The position numbers and the translations under genes were made by a program. From NCBI GenBank assembly GCA_009830035.1, contig SZZY01000005.1:62001-126000 (forward strand): a DNA stretch of 64,000 nucleotides, given 5' to 3'. Positions within the stretch are counted from its first letter, which is position 1, and each line of letters opens with the position of its first letter. Source of the DNA: Pantoea sp. Eser. Its GTDB lineage: Bacteria > Pseudomonadota > Gammaproteobacteria > Enterobacterales > Enterobacteriaceae. Below are positions 54,262-63,825 of this stretch, in pieces. The notes under the pieces are model-generated. The model ran no database searches. It saw only the letters and a list, made by a program, of their open reading frames with translations, and was not told where the DNA came from.

Positions 54262-54657
54262 TTACCCGATCGTCAGGGTTTTCATCATCATCGACTTCAC
54301 GGCGTTGAGGACTTCGACGTTCGCCTGGTAACTGCGTGACGCTGACATGGTGTTGACGGTCTCAGAGACAACATCCACGTTCGGCATCTTGACGTAGCCT
54401 TTGGCATCGACCATCGCGTTACCCGGGTCATACACCAGCTTGGCGGGGGTCGGATCGTCCACCACCTTCGCCACTTTCACGCCGCCGGTGGCTGCGCCAA
54501 GGGCCGCATCGGTCTGGAACACCACCCGTTTAGCGACGTAGGGTTGCCCATCCGGGCCGGTTACGCTGTCGGCGTTGGCCAGGTTACTGGCACTGACGTT
54601 TAATCGCTGTGATTGCGCGGTCATCGCTGAGCCGGCAATGTCAAAAATGTTCAGCAA
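54262..54657 (-). CDS. flgC: Flagellar proximal rod protein FlgC
   Basis: Rod subunit, 131 aa (E. coli 134), frame intact. It starts [20 protein letters not shown], with the rod motif [10 protein letters not shown] and a C-terminal helix ending [15 protein letters not shown]. It is located 11 bp after flgB. Confidence 0.92.
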   Translation of the reverse strand: MLNIFDIAGSAMTAQSQRLNVSASNLANADSVTGPDGQPYVAKRVVFQTDAALGAATGGVKVAKVVDDPTPAKLVYDPGNAMVDAKGYVKMPNVDVVSETVNTMSASRSYQANVEVLNAVKSMMMKTLTIG

Positions 54658-54667
54658 GGCATAATTA

Positions 54668-55079
54668 TTACCCTTGTAACACGCTCATCATACCTTTGAT
54701 CTGGCTACTGATAAGGGTGAGATAGGTTTGATATTTCAGGCTGTTATCCGCTAACTGGGTACGTTCACGGTCCATATCTACAGTGTTGCCGTCGGCGGCA
54801 GGCTGATCGGGAATGCGATAGAGCATATCCATCGACGGTGCCGAGTTGGTCTGCGCTTCAATGTGGCGAGCTGACGTGACTTTTAACGCCATGCTGCTGC
54901 CTTCCGCACGACCATTGGCCATCCACCCGACTCAGCTCGCTGGCAAAGTCGATATCCCGGGCCTGATAACCAGGGGTATCGGCGTTGGCAATGTTTGACG
55001 CCAGGATCTCCTGACGTTGAGCACGCAGGTTGAGGGCTTCCGTACCAAATTTCAGCGCCGCATCCAGTTTGTCGAGCAT
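54668..55079 (-). pseudogene. flgB: Flagellar proximal rod protein FlgB, frameshifted
   Basis: First gene of the flgB-J operon. From ATG 55079 it reads [20 protein letters not shown] to [11 protein letters not shown], then one extra G near 54920 shifts the frame. The normal continuation [20 protein letters not shown] to [16 protein letters not shown] is open to 54668. An internal start at 54922 (ATG GCC AAT) gives only the C-terminal 84 residues. Confidence 0.92.
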
Positions 55080-55233
55080 TGTTCCTCCGCGAATGAGAAT
55101 TTCGAGCTGGCAGCTTAATTTGGAAAAGCAAGAGGTAATCGTCTGAATAAGGCCAAAAACCCACGCTATTTTGGCTCTTGAATATTTTTTGCTGCGCGTA
55201 CACTCGTTGCCATCATCAGTGAGGAAAAGCACC

Positions 55234-55895
55234 ATGCGTGGATATCAAACCCTGCTGGCCAGTTTGCTGGTCCTGATCGCCCTGCCGGCCACGGCCGGAG
55301 ATCTCAGTGCACACAACTGAACCAATTTTTTAAAGCGCGCGACGCCCAGCATGCCGACGGCATGACCGTGGTGGTCCGCACGCCGCAGGCCCAGTGGCCC
55401 GCTTGTGACGCGCCGAGATTCACCCTGCCGGGCAACAGCCGCCTGTGGGGCAACATGAGCGTGGCCGCCAACTGCGGTGAGAACCGCCGCTACATTCAGG
55501 TTCAGGTGCAGGTCACCGGACCTTACCTGGTCGCTAACCGGCTGTTAACGCGAGGCAGCAGCGTCAGTGCGGCGGATTTCAGCCTGCAGACCGGTCGGCT
55601 GGATAAGCTGCCAGCGCGTGCGCTGCCGAACGATGAGGCGGTAGCCGATGCCGTGGTGCTGCGTGACATTCAGCCAGGACAGCCGATTAATCCGTCGATG
55701 CTGCGTCAGCCGTTGCGGGTGAAGGCGGGTCAGAGCGTAATGGTGATCGCCAGTGGCGACGGTTTTGACGCCAGCGGCGAGAGTAAGGCCCTGAACAATG
55801 CCACCCAGTCTCAGTGGGTGCGGGTGCGGATGGGAAATGGGCAGGTTGTCAGCGGTCGGGTGCGGGATGATGGGAATATTCTTATAACACTATAA
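55234..55895 (+). pseudogene. flgA: P-ring assembly chaperone FlgA, frameshifted
   Basis: Periplasmic chaperone for FlgI. ATG 55234 follows a GAGGAAAAG site; the signal peptide runs to ATAGDL. A CA dinucleotide is duplicated near 55309 (SAQLNQFF expected; CACAACTGA seen), so the frame ends at TGA 55318. The remainder to VSGRVRDDGNILITL is open, including the SAF domain (VKAGQSVMVIASGDGFDASG). Its client FlgI is deleted in this genome region. Confidence 0.92.
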
Positions 55896-55900
55896 AGCGT

Positions 55901-55927
55901 TAAAGAAGCCAGTTGTTCTGCCGATAG
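55901..55927 (+). promoter_or_regulatory. Sigma-28 promoter of flgMN
   Basis: TAAA-N15-GCCGATAG fits the FliA consensus (TAAA-N15-GCCGATAA) with one mismatch, 72 bp upstream of flgM, where E. coli also has a class 3 promoter. Confidence 0.8.
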
Positions 55928-55998
55928 AAGAATCAACTAAGCAATTACGCTATTCTGATTTAGGTGGCAGACTCCCCTGACCGTACAGGAGCCCGAAT

Positions 55999-56302
55999 AT
56001 GAGCATCGACAGAACGCAACCGCTGAAACCCCGCCAGCACCGTACAGAGCCGCGACACCAGCGAGCCGGCCAGCACCAAAGTGCGTCAAAGCACCACGCC
56101 AGCGGCCAGCACGCCAGCCGCCGCCCAGGTCAGCCTGAGCAGCGCTCAATCACAGCTGATGCAACCAAGCAGCCAGGACATCAACGTCCAGCGGGTTGAA
56201 CAATTGAAAACCGCCATTCGTAATGGCGAACTGAAAATGGATACCGGCAAGATCGCCGACGCGCTGATTGCCGACACCAAGGCGTATTTAGAGGGTAACT
56301 AG
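55999..56302 (+). pseudogene. flgM: Anti-sigma-28 factor FlgM, frameshifted
   Basis: Inhibitor of FliA, exported on hook completion. It starts [11 protein letters not shown]; one extra C near 56032 shifts the frame (four C where three are expected). The correct frame continues [17 protein letters not shown] to [20 protein letters not shown] and [13 protein letters not shown]. The sigma-binding C-terminus is well conserved and open from Met 56081 in that frame. Confidence 0.92.
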
Positions 56303-56307
56303 TCCCC

Positions 56308-56738
56308 ATGAGTAACTTGCTGACCACATTAGATAAGATGCAGGATGTGCTGGCATCGCTGACAACCTGCTGGAAGAAGAGCAGCAGCAGTTGTCAGCCG
56401 GAAACATTAACAGGAACCTGTTGCAGCGTATCACTGAAGATAAAGGTGCGCTGCTCAGTACGCTGAACTATCTGGATGAGATGCGCCGTACCGCCGAGCA
56501 AAGCCTGGCAACCTCGGCACCTTATCGTGGTCAGAGCGACATGGCGAGCCGCTGGCAACGTATTCAGCAGCACACCCGTCGCCTGCAGGATGCCAGCGTG
56601 CATAATGGTCTGCTGCTGCAACATCAGATTCGTTAAACCGAGGATGCGCTGCAGGTGCTGAAGCCGCACCAGACCCAGGCGTTTTATGGTCCCGATGGGA
56701 TGGGTAAAGGCCAAGCGACACTTAGCCGCAAAGCCTGA
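56308..56738 (+). pseudogene. flgN: Flagellar export chaperone FlgN, frameshift and nonsense
   Basis: Chaperone of FlgK and FlgL. From ATG 56308 (MSNLLTTLDKMQDVLAS) the frame shifts near 56360 before LLEEEQQQLSAGNINRNLLQ. An in-frame TAA at 56634-56636 interrupts LLQHQIR-TEDALQVLKPHQT. The sequence then runs to GPDGMGKGQATLSRKA with TGA at 56736. Its clients FlgK and FlgL are also broken. Confidence 0.9.
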
Positions 56739-56751
56739 CGACTGACTGCGC

Positions 56752-56783
56752 AAAAAAATCCCGCCTAGTAGCGGGATTTTTTG
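56752..56783. terminator. Bidirectional terminator between flgN and murJ
   Basis: AAAAAAATCCCGC...GCGGGATTTTTT between convergent flgN and murJ. Confidence 0.88.
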
Positions 56784-56798
56784 CATGCCTGTTTTTTA

Positions 56799-58337
56799 TC
56801 AGACCGCCGTGCGTCGCGCATAGTCGCGCAGCTGGAAGCCGAGCAGACCGAGCGTCACGAAGTAAGCACCGCCCCCGACCGCACACACCGCCGCCAGACG
56901 CAGCAGCCGCCACAGCATCGAACCCTGTTCCCAGGCCGGCATCCACTGCAGCATCGCAAACAGCGCCGCCGCCATCGCCAGTACGGCAATCAGCAGGCGG
57001 ACCAGAAAGCCTGTCCAGCCCGGCTGGGGCGTAAAGATCTGCTTTTTACGCAACTGCCAGTAGAGCAGCGCTGCATTAAGACAGGCCGCGAGACCAATCG
57101 ACAGCGACAAACCGGCGTGCTTCAGCGGACCGATAAACGCCAGGTTCATCAGCTGAGTCATGATCAGGGTAACAATCGCGATTTTAACCGGGGTTTTGAT
57201 GTCCTGCCGCGAGTAGAAGCCCGGTGCCAATACTTTGACCACAATTAAGCCCATCAGCCCGACGGAATAGGCGATCAGCGCCCGCTGGGTCATTGCCGCA
57301 TCAAAGGCGGTAAACTTACCGTACCGGAACAGCGCCACGGTCAGCGGGCCAGAGAGCATCCCCAGCGCCACCGCGCTCGGCAGCGCCAGCAAAAAGCAGA
57401 GGCGTAAGCCCCAGTCCATCAGCCGGGAATATTCATCGTGATTGCCGCTGGCAAAACTCTTGGCCAGCGAAGGCAGCAGGATGGTGCCCAGCGCCACGCC
57501 GAGCACGCCGGACGGAAACTCCATAAGCCGGTCAGCGTAATACATCCACGAGACCGATCCTGACACCAGAAAAGAGGCGAAAATGGTGTTGATGATCAGC
57601 GAGATCTGGCTGACCGAGACGCCCAGAATCGCCGGGCCCATCTGCCGCATGACCCGCCAGACGCCGGCATCGCGCAGGTTCAACCGTGGCAGCACCAGCA
57701 TGCCGAGCTTCTTCAGGTGCGGCAGCTGGTAACAAAGCTGCAAAACGCCGCCTGCCACCACCGCCCACGCCAGCGCCATCACCGGCGGATGGAAATGCGG
57801 CGCAGCAAACAGTGCGAAACCAATCATGCTGATGTTCAGCAGAGTCGGAGCAAACGCCGGGACCGAGAAGCGGTTCCAAGTATTCAGCACCGCCCCCGCC
57901 AGCGAGGCGAGTGAAATCAGCATGATATAAGGAAAGGTTACCCGCAGCAGTGAACTGGTCAGGGCGAACTTATCTGCGCTGTCGGCAAAGCCCGGCGCTG
58001 TCACCATGATCGCCCACGGCGCGGCGATAATCCCCGCTACCGTGACCAGCGCCAGCGCCAGCGTCAGCAGGCCGGAGACGTAAGCGAGGAACAGCCGCGT
58101 CGCTTCATCGCCCTGCTTACTCTTGTATTCCGCCAGAATCGGCACAAACGCCTGTGAGAAGGCGCCTTCAGCAAAGATACGCCGTAAAAGATTGGGCAGC
58201 TTAAAGGCGACAAAGAACGCATCGGTCGCCATTCCGGCGCCAAACACCCTGGCCACAATGGCATCACGGGCAAAGCCCAGTACGCGGGAAAACAGGGTTA
58301 TGGAACTGACCGCTGCCAGCGATTTCAACAAATTCAT
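56799..58337 (-). CDS. murJ: Lipid II flippase MurJ (MviN)
   Basis: Essential inner-membrane flippase of peptidoglycan precursors, 512 aa with about 14 predicted helices. The N-terminal conserved Arg-containing part is [20 protein letters not shown] and [20 protein letters not shown]. It is intact, in sharp contrast to the mviM remnant beside it and the flg cluster downstream. Confidence 0.96.
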   Translation of the reverse strand: MNLLKSLAAVSSITLFSRVLGFARDAIVARVFGAGMATDAFFVAFKLPNLLRRIFAEGAFSQAFVPILAEYKSKQGDEATRLFLAYVSGLLTLALALVTVAGIIAAPWAIMVTAPGFADSADKFALTSSLLRVTFPYIMLISLASLAGAVLNTWNRFSVPAFAPTLLNISMIGFALFAAPHFHPPVMALAWAVVAGGVLQLCYQLPHLKKLGMLVLPRLNLRDAGVWRVMRQMGPAILGVSVSQISLIINTIFASFLVSGSVSWMYYADRLMEFPSGVLGVALGTILLPSLAKSFASGNHDEYSRLMDWGLRLCFLLALPSAVALGMLSGPLTVALFRYGKFTAFDAAMTQRALIAYSVGLMGLIVVKVLAPGFYSRQDIKTPVKIAIVTLIMTQLMNLAFIGPLKHAGLSLSIGLAACLNAALLYWQLRKKQIFTPQPGWTGFLVRLLIAVLAMAAALFAMLQWMPAWEQGSMLWRLLRLAAVCAVGGGAYFVTLGLLGFQLRDYARRTAV

Positions 58338-58459
58338 AATTGACGGCGCATCCTGAAAAGAATCGGCAAAATGAGAGATTTAGCGCGGGCATCCGGATGA
58401 TGCCCGGCGATAGTCTACTGCCACGGCGGGAAATGACCAGCACGGAGTGTTAGAAGGCA

Positions 58460-58805
58460 TTATTGCTGTGTGGCATCACGCCACAGTTTTTCCACCACGC
58501 GCTGCGCCAGCAGGGCCTGTTCACCGCTGGTTTCAGGCATTGTCTGATTTTGCACGCACTGGATAAGATGGTGTACCGCGCCGCTGAAACCGCGCTGCAC
58601 CAGATGACTCTGCCAAGCGGACGGCGGCTAGTTCGTCGAGCGAACTGAAACAGCGCATGCGAAAACTGTCGCAGATCGGCCTGGCTTTGGCCTGATTCGG
58701 CGAAAAGGCCCCCGCCAGCGTCCAGTCAGTGGCCGCCGACAACACCGGCAGCCAAGCTTTCTGCGCGATGCCGCCCAGTCCCACCACGCCAATACGTAAC
58801 GTCAT
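58460..58805 (-). pseudogene. mviM: MviM oxidoreductase remnant
   Basis: Gfo/Idh/MocA-family oxidoreductase, normally about 307 aa. Left are the N-terminal Rossmann part from ATG 58805 (MTLRIGVVGLGGIAQKAWLP to CFSSLDELAA) and, out of frame, the C-terminal 50 residues (WQSHLVQRGFSGAVHHLIQC, then VQNQTMPETSGEQALLAQRV to RDATQQ, stop at 58460). About 190 codons in between are deleted, at a junction near 58620. Confidence 0.88.
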
Positions 58806-58836
58806 CTTAGGTCTCCGGTTGCAGCAGTTGGGTGAG

Positions 58837-59448
58837 TTACGCCTGCAGTTGCGCCACCTGGTGTTCCAGCGCGGTAACGCGCGCGGCCAGATCGCCCGGC
58901 TCAGTGGCGTCGGCGTCGCTCTCCGGTGAAAGTTCCGCTTCATCGCTCAGCAGATGGATAAACCGGTGTTCGCGCCGACCCGGTTCCCGCGCCAGGCGCA
59001 TCACCATGGCGCTGTCATCACGCTGCAGCAGCGGGTTAAGCGTCTGTTCAACTTCACTGACGTCGGTAAATTCATGCAGCCGTCCGCTGCGGGTACGCAG
59101 TTCACCCGGCGTCTGGGCACCGCGCAACAGCAGCAGTGTCAGCACCGCCACTTCCGCGCTGTTAAGCTTCAGCGTGCCAAAGGCGGAGTTGCAGAAGCGC
59201 TGGGCATATTTAACCACCCGCTGGCCCGATGCGCTGCTGGCGGTCACCAGATGCATTTTTTCCAGCTGATCGAGCTGATTCTGCACCTCGGTCTCGCTCA
59301 GGTTCATCACCGGCTCACGGTTCGATTTGTGATTACAGGCGCTGACCACGGCATTCAGTGAGAGCGGATACTGTTCCCGCGTCGTCACCTCTTTCTCCAG
59401 CAGACAGCCCAACACGCGCAAAGCCGCTGCTGACAACGTCAATTTCAT
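58837..59448 (-). CDS. yceH: YceH, DUF480 protein
   Basis: Conserved protein with winged-helix features, function unknown, 203 aa. N-terminal [20 protein letters not shown] and [20 protein letters not shown] are the family hallmarks. A C-terminal coiled coil ([17 protein letters not shown]) is present. Frame intact, 15 bp after rimJ. Confidence 0.93.
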   Translation of the reverse strand: MKLTLSAAALRVLGCLLEKEVTTREQYPLSLNAVVSACNHKSNREPVMNLSETEVQNQLDQLEKMHLVTASSASGQRVVKYAQRFCNSAFGTLKLNSAEVAVLTLLLLRGAQTPGELRTRSGRLHEFTDVSEVEQTLNPLLQRDDSAMVMRLAREPGRREHRFIHLLSDEAELSPESDADATEPGDLAARVTALEHQVAQLQA

Positions 59449-59463
59449 GCTGACTCCTTATTG

Positions 59464-60054
59464 TTATCCACGCCGATCGGGCGTCCATTCTAGCCAAGTT
59501 AATGCCGTCAGGACGTGATCCTGCCAGCGGCCGTCGATCAACAGATAATCTTTGGCGTAACCCTCTTTTTCGAATCCGAGCCGTGCCAGCAAATCGCCGC
59601 TGCGCTGGTTGTGTGGCATGTAGTTGGCCATGATGCGGTGAATATGCTGCTGACGCTGCATATAGCGGATAGCCGACTGCAGCGCTTCAAACATCATGCC
59701 CTGCCCCTGCCATTTCTCGCCGAGTGAGTAGCCCAGATAACAGGCGTGAAACGAGCCGCGCAACACGTTGCTGAAGTTAGCGACGCCGCGCACCTCGGTT
59801 TCATTGCTGTCCATCAGAATGAAACAGAATGCCGATCCCTGCTTATGCATATTGGTAATCGGCCCAAGACGCGCCTGCCAGCCCGAGGGATAGCAGTGGC
59901 TTTCATCGCGCACCGGCTCCCACGGTTTTAAAAACAGGCGGTTTTCTGCGTAATAATCTGCCAGCCGCCAGGCATCACGCTCGTGAACCAGACGGACCAC
60001 CAGCCGGTCGGTGGTTAATCGCACCCTGGGCGCGGCAGAACGATAGCCAAACAT
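59464..60054 (-). CDS. rimJ: Ribosomal protein S5 alanine N-acetyltransferase RimJ
   Basis: GNAT enzyme that acetylates the N-terminus of ribosomal protein S5. The start chosen is ATG 60054 ([20 protein letters not shown]), as in E. coli and preceded by CAGGAG; it gives 196 aa. Acetyl-CoA motif [40 protein letters not shown] and [15 protein letters not shown] are typical. mdtH, next in E. coli, is absent. Confidence 0.94.
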   Translation of the reverse strand: MFGYRSAAPRVRLTTDRLVVRLVHERDAWRLADYYAENRLFLKPWEPVRDESHCYPSGWQARLGPITNMHKQGSAFCFILMDSNETEVRGVANFSNVLRGSFHACYLGYSLGEKWQGQGMMFEALQSAIRYMQRQQHIHRIMANYMPHNQRSGDLLARLGFEKEGYAKDYLLIDGRWQDHVLTALTWLEWTPDRRG

Positions 60055-60140
60055 CCTGACTCCTGAAATCAATGGCCGATAATGATGAGCCGTAATTACC
60101 CTACTTTCACTATAACCGCCGCCTGGGCTGTGGTAAAATG

Positions 60141-60326
60141 TTACCGGCGATCAAGCTGCAAACACCTTGATTTTGCTCTGTTATCGCCTTCGATGTGAAT
60201 GGTGATGACCGGCTCGACCCCGCGCGGGTGGCGATCGGCCCCACGCCCGAGGCGGACAGGTTTGCCCTGCCGCTTAATCTCTTCCATACTTTTTGGCGAG
60301 CCCGAAAACAGGATGAATTGATTCAT
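60141..60326 (-). CDS. Doubtful small ORF, 61 aa
   Basis: A frame from ATG 60326 reads [20 protein letters not shown] to [15 protein letters not shown] recognise no family. It occupies the position where mdtH lies in E. coli but shows no likeness to MdtH. It is divergent from grxB. Included because its composition looks protein-like and it has a CTCCTTTG-type site; it may be spurious. Confidence 0.25.
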   Translation of the reverse strand: MNQFILFSGSPKSMEEIKRQGKPVRLGRGADRHPRGVEPVITIHIEGDNRAKSRCLQLDRR

Positions 60327-60348
60327 GCTGTCAACAAAGGAGATCAGG

Positions 60349-60996
60349 ATGAAGCTGTATATCTATGAACACTGCCCTTTCTGCGTTAAGGCGCGGATGA
60401 TTTTCGGCCTGAAAAATCTGCCGGTTGAGCTGGTGGTGATGCTCAATGACGATGAAGAGTCGCCGAAACGACTGATCGGTCAGAAAATGGCCCCGATCCT
60501 GCAAAAGCAGGATGGCAGCGCCATGCCGGAGAGCATGGATATCGTGCATTATGTCGATCGGCTGGAGGGCGAGCCGCTGATCACCGGCGCCCTTAATCCG
60601 GCCATCGCCGACTGGCTGCGCCACATGAACAGCTACGTTAACAAACTGCTGTTGCCGCGCATCGCCGAGGCCCCTTTCGCCGAGTTTGCCACCCCGGAAG
60701 CGCGCGACTATTTCCGCAACAAAAAGCAGGCCAGCATCGGGGATTTCACCGAGCTGAAAAGTCATGCTGCCGGGATGATCAAAAATGTCAGCGGCGATCT
60801 GCGCCAGCTCGACAAATTAATTGTTCAGCCGAATGCGGTGAACGGTGAACTCTCTGAGGATGATTTTAATCTGTTCCCGCTGCTGCGCTCGCTGACGCTG
60901 GTTGCCGGTATCTACTGGCCGGCCAGAGTGGCGGAGTACCGCGATAATATGGCCAAACAAACCCAGGTCAATCTGCTCTCCTCGATCGCCCGGTAA
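60349..60996 (+). CDS. grxB: Glutaredoxin 2
   Basis: GST-like glutaredoxin reducing protein disulfides with glutathione. ATG 60349 is preceded by AAAGGAGATC; 215 aa, E. coli length. The active site CPFC is at residues 9-12; SMDIVHYVDRLEGEP is the glutathione-binding region, and the alpha-helical C-terminal domain is complete. Intact. Confidence 0.96.
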   Translation: MKLYIYEHCPFCVKARMIFGLKNLPVELVVMLNDDEESPKRLIGQKMAPILQKQDGSAMPESMDIVHYVDRLEGEPLITGALNPAIADWLRHMNSYVNKLLLPRIAEAPFAEFATPEARDYFRNKKQASIGDFTELKSHAAGMIKNVSGDLRQLDKLIVQPNAVNGELSEDDFNLFPLLRSLTLVAGIYWPARVAEYRDNMAKQTQVNLLSSIAR

Positions 60997-61004
60997 CCCC
61001 TGCA

Positions 61005-61037
61005 GGATGAGAAACCGAATGCGTTTCTCATCCCTTT
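61005..61037 (+). terminator. grxB terminator
   Basis: GGATGAGAAAC and its complement with a 6-base loop, followed by CTTTCCT, directly after grxB. Confidence 0.65.
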
Positions 61038-61111
61038 CCTGATGACACCTGAGAGGCATTCAGGCACGCTATACGCTGTTCAATTAGCTTCGTCATTTAG
61101 GATTAATATCG

Positions 61112-61675
61112 ATGAAAAAGGGTTTTTCCGGCCTTGCCGCTCTGTTACTTGTGCTGCTGGTTAGCGGCTGTAATCAACTGACGCAGTACACCATCAGCGA
61201 ACAGGAAGTGAATCAGGCGCTGCAAAAGCACAATAACTATGAGAAAGATATCGGGCTCTCCGGACTGGTTAACGCCCATATCATGCTCGATAACCTCACC
61301 AGCCAGATTGGCCGTGAAGAGCCGGGCAAAGTGACGCTATCCGGCAATGCGAAAATTAATGTCACCTCGCTCTTCGGACCGCAGCAGGCCGATATGCAGC
61401 TGAAGATGCGCGCTCAGCCGGTGTTCGATCAGCAGCAGGGAGCCATCTATCTGCGCGATCTGGAGATTGTCGATGCGCAGGTCACGCCGGATAAAATGGC
61501 GTCGATCATCAAGACGCTGACGCCCTATCTGAATCAGTCGCTGAAAAGTTATTTCGATCAGAAGCCGGCTTACGTGCTGAGTACCGACCGCAGTAAAGCT
61601 GAGTCGCTGGCGAAGAAATTTGCCAAAGGACTGGAAGTGAAACCGGGTGAGCTGGTGATCCCGTTTACTGACTGA
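61112..61675 (+). CDS. yceB: YceB lipoprotein (DUF1439)
   Basis: Predicted lipoprotein, 187 aa, signal peptide with lipobox LVSGC (Cys about residue 20). The SMP-like/lipid-binding fold of DUF1439 is suggested by YTISEQEVNQALQKHNNYEK and NVTSLFGPQQADMQLKMRAQ. Function unknown; it lies between grxB and pyrC as in E. coli. Confidence 0.92.
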   Translation: MKKGFSGLAALLLVLLVSGCNQLTQYTISEQEVNQALQKHNNYEKDIGLSGLVNAHIMLDNLTSQIGREEPGKVTLSGNAKINVTSLFGPQQADMQLKMRAQPVFDQQQGAIYLRDLEIVDAQVTPDKMASIIKTLTPYLNQSLKSYFDQKPAYVLSTDRSKAESLAKKFAKGLEVKPGELVIPFTD

Positions 61676-61682
61676 TCAACTG

Positions 61683-61707
61683 CCGCGCCTGAGGGCGCGG
61701 ATTTTTA
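61683..61707 (+). terminator. yceB terminator
   Basis: CCGCGCC-TGAG-GGCGCGG followed by ATTTTTAT, 8 bp after the yceB stop. Confidence 0.88.
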
Positions 61708-61805
61708 TCCGGCTGCAAAAGCAGGTGCAAACGGTTGCCTGAATCCTTATGCTTAGACCCCGGCCTAAACGTGCCTTTCGTTTCCTTTCTGCCGGAGCCT
61801 CATTA

Positions 61806-62879
61806 ATGACTGCACAACCTCAGCAACTTACTATCCGCCGCCCTGACGACTGGCATATTCATCTGCGTGACGATGAAATGCTTAAAACGGTGCTGCCGTA
61901 TACCAGCGCGGTGAATGGTCGTGCCATTGTGATGCCCAACCTGGTGCCGCCGGTGACCAGCGTGGCGGCCGGTGAAGCCTACCGCGATCGGATTCTGGCA
62001 GCGCTGCCCGCTGACCACGCCTTCACGCCGCTGATGACCTGCTATCTCACCGATTCGCTTGACCCGGATGAGCTGGAGTGCGGCTTCACTGCCGGCCTGT
62101 TTACCGCCGCCAAACTTTATCCGGCGCATGCCACTACTAACTCCAGCCACGGCGTCACCAACATTGCCGCCATCGCCAGCGTGCTGGAGCGGATGCAACG
62201 ACTCGGTATGCCGCTGCTGGTACACGGTGAAGTTACCGATGCCCACATTGATATTTTCGATCGCGAAGCGCGCTTTATTGAGACGGTGATGATGCCGCTT
62301 CGCCAGCAGTTTCCGGCACTGAAAGTGGTGATGGAACATATCACCACTAAAGAGGCAGCAGAGTACGTGGCAGCGGCCGATGGGATGCTGGGCGCGACCA
62401 TCACCCCGCAGCATCTGATGTTTAACCGCAATCACATGCTGGTCGGCGGGATTCGTCCGCACCTCTATTGCCTGCCGATCCTCAAGCGTAATGTGCATCA
62501 GGAGGCGCTACGTAAGGTGGTGGCCAGCGGCCATCCGCGCTTCTTCCTCGGCACCGATACCGCGCCCCACCTGCGTAACCTGAAAGAAGCGAGCTGCGGC
62601 TGCGCCGGTGTTTTCAGTGCGCCAACCTCGTTGGCGGCCTACGCCACGATATTTGAAGAGCTGGATGCGCTGTCGCATTTTGAAGCGTTCTGCTCTGAAA
62701 ACGGCCCACGCTTTTACGGCCTACCGCTCAACGACAGCGGCATTACGCTAGTACGTGAGTCATGGCAGGTGCCGGAGAGCATCGCGCTCGGCGCGCATTC
62801 ACTGGTGCCGTTCCTCGCCGGTGAGACGCTGAACTGGCGTATCGCACAATTTCGCTTGCCTCCAGATAAGATACTGTAA
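61806..62879 (+). CDS. pyrC: Dihydroorotase
   Basis: Zinc enzyme of pyrimidine synthesis, 357 aa from ATG 61806 ([20 protein letters not shown]). Metal ligands: HIHLRDDEM, the carbamylated Lys in [18 protein letters not shown], His in [13 protein letters not shown] and MEHITTKEA, Asp in [11 protein letters not shown]. The last eight residues (FRLPPDKIL) go beyond the usual end at GETLxW and are encoded by the left arm of the dinI-operator inverted repeat, so the 3' end may have been altered by a small indel. Core intact. Confidence 0.95.
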   Translation: MTAQPQQLTIRRPDDWHIHLRDDEMLKTVLPYTSAVNGRAIVMPNLVPPVTSVAAGEAYRDRILAALPADHAFTPLMTCYLTDSLDPDELECGFTAGLFTAAKLYPAHATTNSSHGVTNIAAIASVLERMQRLGMPLLVHGEVTDAHIDIFDREARFIETVMMPLRQQFPALKVVMEHITTKEAAEYVAAADGMLGATITPQHLMFNRNHMLVGGIRPHLYCLPILKRNVHQEALRKVVASGHPRFFLGTDTAPHLRNLKEASCGCAGVFSAPTSLAAYATIFEELDALSHFEAFCSENGPRFYGLPLNDSGITLVRESWQVPESIALGAHSLVPFLAGETLNWRIAQFRLPPDKIL

Positions 62880-62905
62880 ATATATACAGCATCTTATCTG
62901 GAGGC
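62858..62905. promoter_or_regulatory. LexA box inside a 48-bp inverted repeat before dinI
   Basis: The centre TACTGTAAATATATACAG contains CTGT-N8-ACAG, the SOS-box core. Around it the arms extend to GCCTCCAGATAAGAT on the left and its exact complement on the right. The right arm includes the dinI ribosome-binding site (GGAGG), and the left arm the last codons of pyrC. In RNA that reads through from pyrC the arms would form a long hairpin hiding the dinI start region and could also act as a terminator-like barrier. Confidence 0.85.
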
Positions 62906-62909
62906 TCCC

Positions 62910-63156
62910 ATGCGCGTTGAAATTACCGTATCGAATACCCGACCTCTTCCTGCGGGCGCGATAGAAGCGCTGAGCGACGAGCTCTCGCGCCGAATTGACG
63001 AACAGTTCCTGGACAGCACCAATCACGTTAAAGTGCGCTACGCCAGCGCCAATAACCTGAGCGTGCTGGGCGGGGGGCAAAGAGACTCGCGATCAGATCA
63101 GCGAAATCCTGCAGCAAACGTGGGAAAGCGCTGACGACTGGTTCATTACCGATTAA
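62910..63156 (+). pseudogene. dinI: SOS protein DinI, frameshifted
   Basis: Small acidic modulator of RecA filaments. ATG 62910 follows GGAGGCTCCC. It reads MRVEITVSNTRPLPAGAIEA to NNLSVLGG, then a run of six G (five expected) near 63072-63077 shifts the frame. The correct frame continues GKETRDQISEILQQTWESAD and DWFITD, stop 63156, the RecA-binding acidic C-terminal helix. As is, the product has an unrelated 19-residue tail. Confidence 0.92.
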
Positions 63157-63176
63157 CCGCCTCTGTGCTGTTTTTG

Positions 63177-63203
63177 CCGGGTTTCGCCACCCGGTTTTTT
63201 TAT
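63177..63203 (+). terminator. dinI terminator
   Basis: CCGGGT-TTCGCC-ACCCGG followed by seven T, 20 bp after the dinI stop. Confidence 0.92.
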
Positions 63204-63302
63204 CTTTTCTCTCCTCTCGCACTTCCCTATTGCTGCATCTAGACTCTGAATGATCAATGCCCTATCCTTGCGCTCGTCATGCATAACAGGAGGTGCGATA
63301 CC

Positions 63303-63575
63303 ATGACTACTGATAAACCGGAAGAGGCGATGACCTTTGGTGAGTTGTTAGCACTGATTGGTGATCAGCAGCGTCGTCTGACGGTGCTGGAAAATGCCTT
63401 TTCCAGTCTGATTTTCTGTCTTGACGATCGTGCCAGTCAGTTGCTGGTGCACAATCTGTCACTGGAAGTCCAAAACCAGAACCATGATGAGCAACTGCAA
63501 CAGCATTTTGCCCGTCTGGCTGAAGCGCTGCAAAAGCGCGGTGGCGGCATCGCACCGGAAACCCCGGCGCTTTAA
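63303..63575 (+). CDS. Hypothetical helical protein, 90 aa
   Basis: Not recognised. ATG 63303 follows AGGAGGTGCGATACC. The sequence starts MTTDKPEEAMTFGELLALIG and contains heptad-like stretches (QQRRLTVLENAFSSLIF, LLVHNLSLEVQNQNHDEQLQ) that suggest a soluble coiled-coil or helical-hairpin protein without signal peptide. It is intact, with its own terminator, between dinI and bssS, a position with no gene in E. coli K-12. Confidence 0.75.
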   Translation: MTTDKPEEAMTFGELLALIGDQQRRLTVLENAFSSLIFCLDDRASQLLVHNLSLEVQNQNHDEQLQQHFARLAEALQKRGGGIAPETPAL

Positions 63576-63630
63576 CCGCAGCCCCAGGTTCCCTCCCCCC
63601 GCTTTTCTGCTGCTGAAAAATCATTGATTA

Positions 63631-63662
63631 AAATGCCTGATCGTTAGGCATTTTATTTTTTC
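63631..63662 (+). terminator. Terminator after the 90-aa gene
   Basis: AATGCCT-GATCGTT-AGGCATT followed by TTATTTTTT. Confidence 0.85.
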
Positions 63663-63825
63663 ATCCGCTACCTTTTAAACACAAATATTCTGTGAGAAGC
63701 TGAGTACAGGCATTTTTCATCAGTAATGGCCCGGTTTACTGTTATAATAGTTCCGCTATTGGAATAAAAAAGCCGCATTGAACCTCATCATGCACTTCGT
63801 TTAACGAGTAATAAGGAGGTTATTA

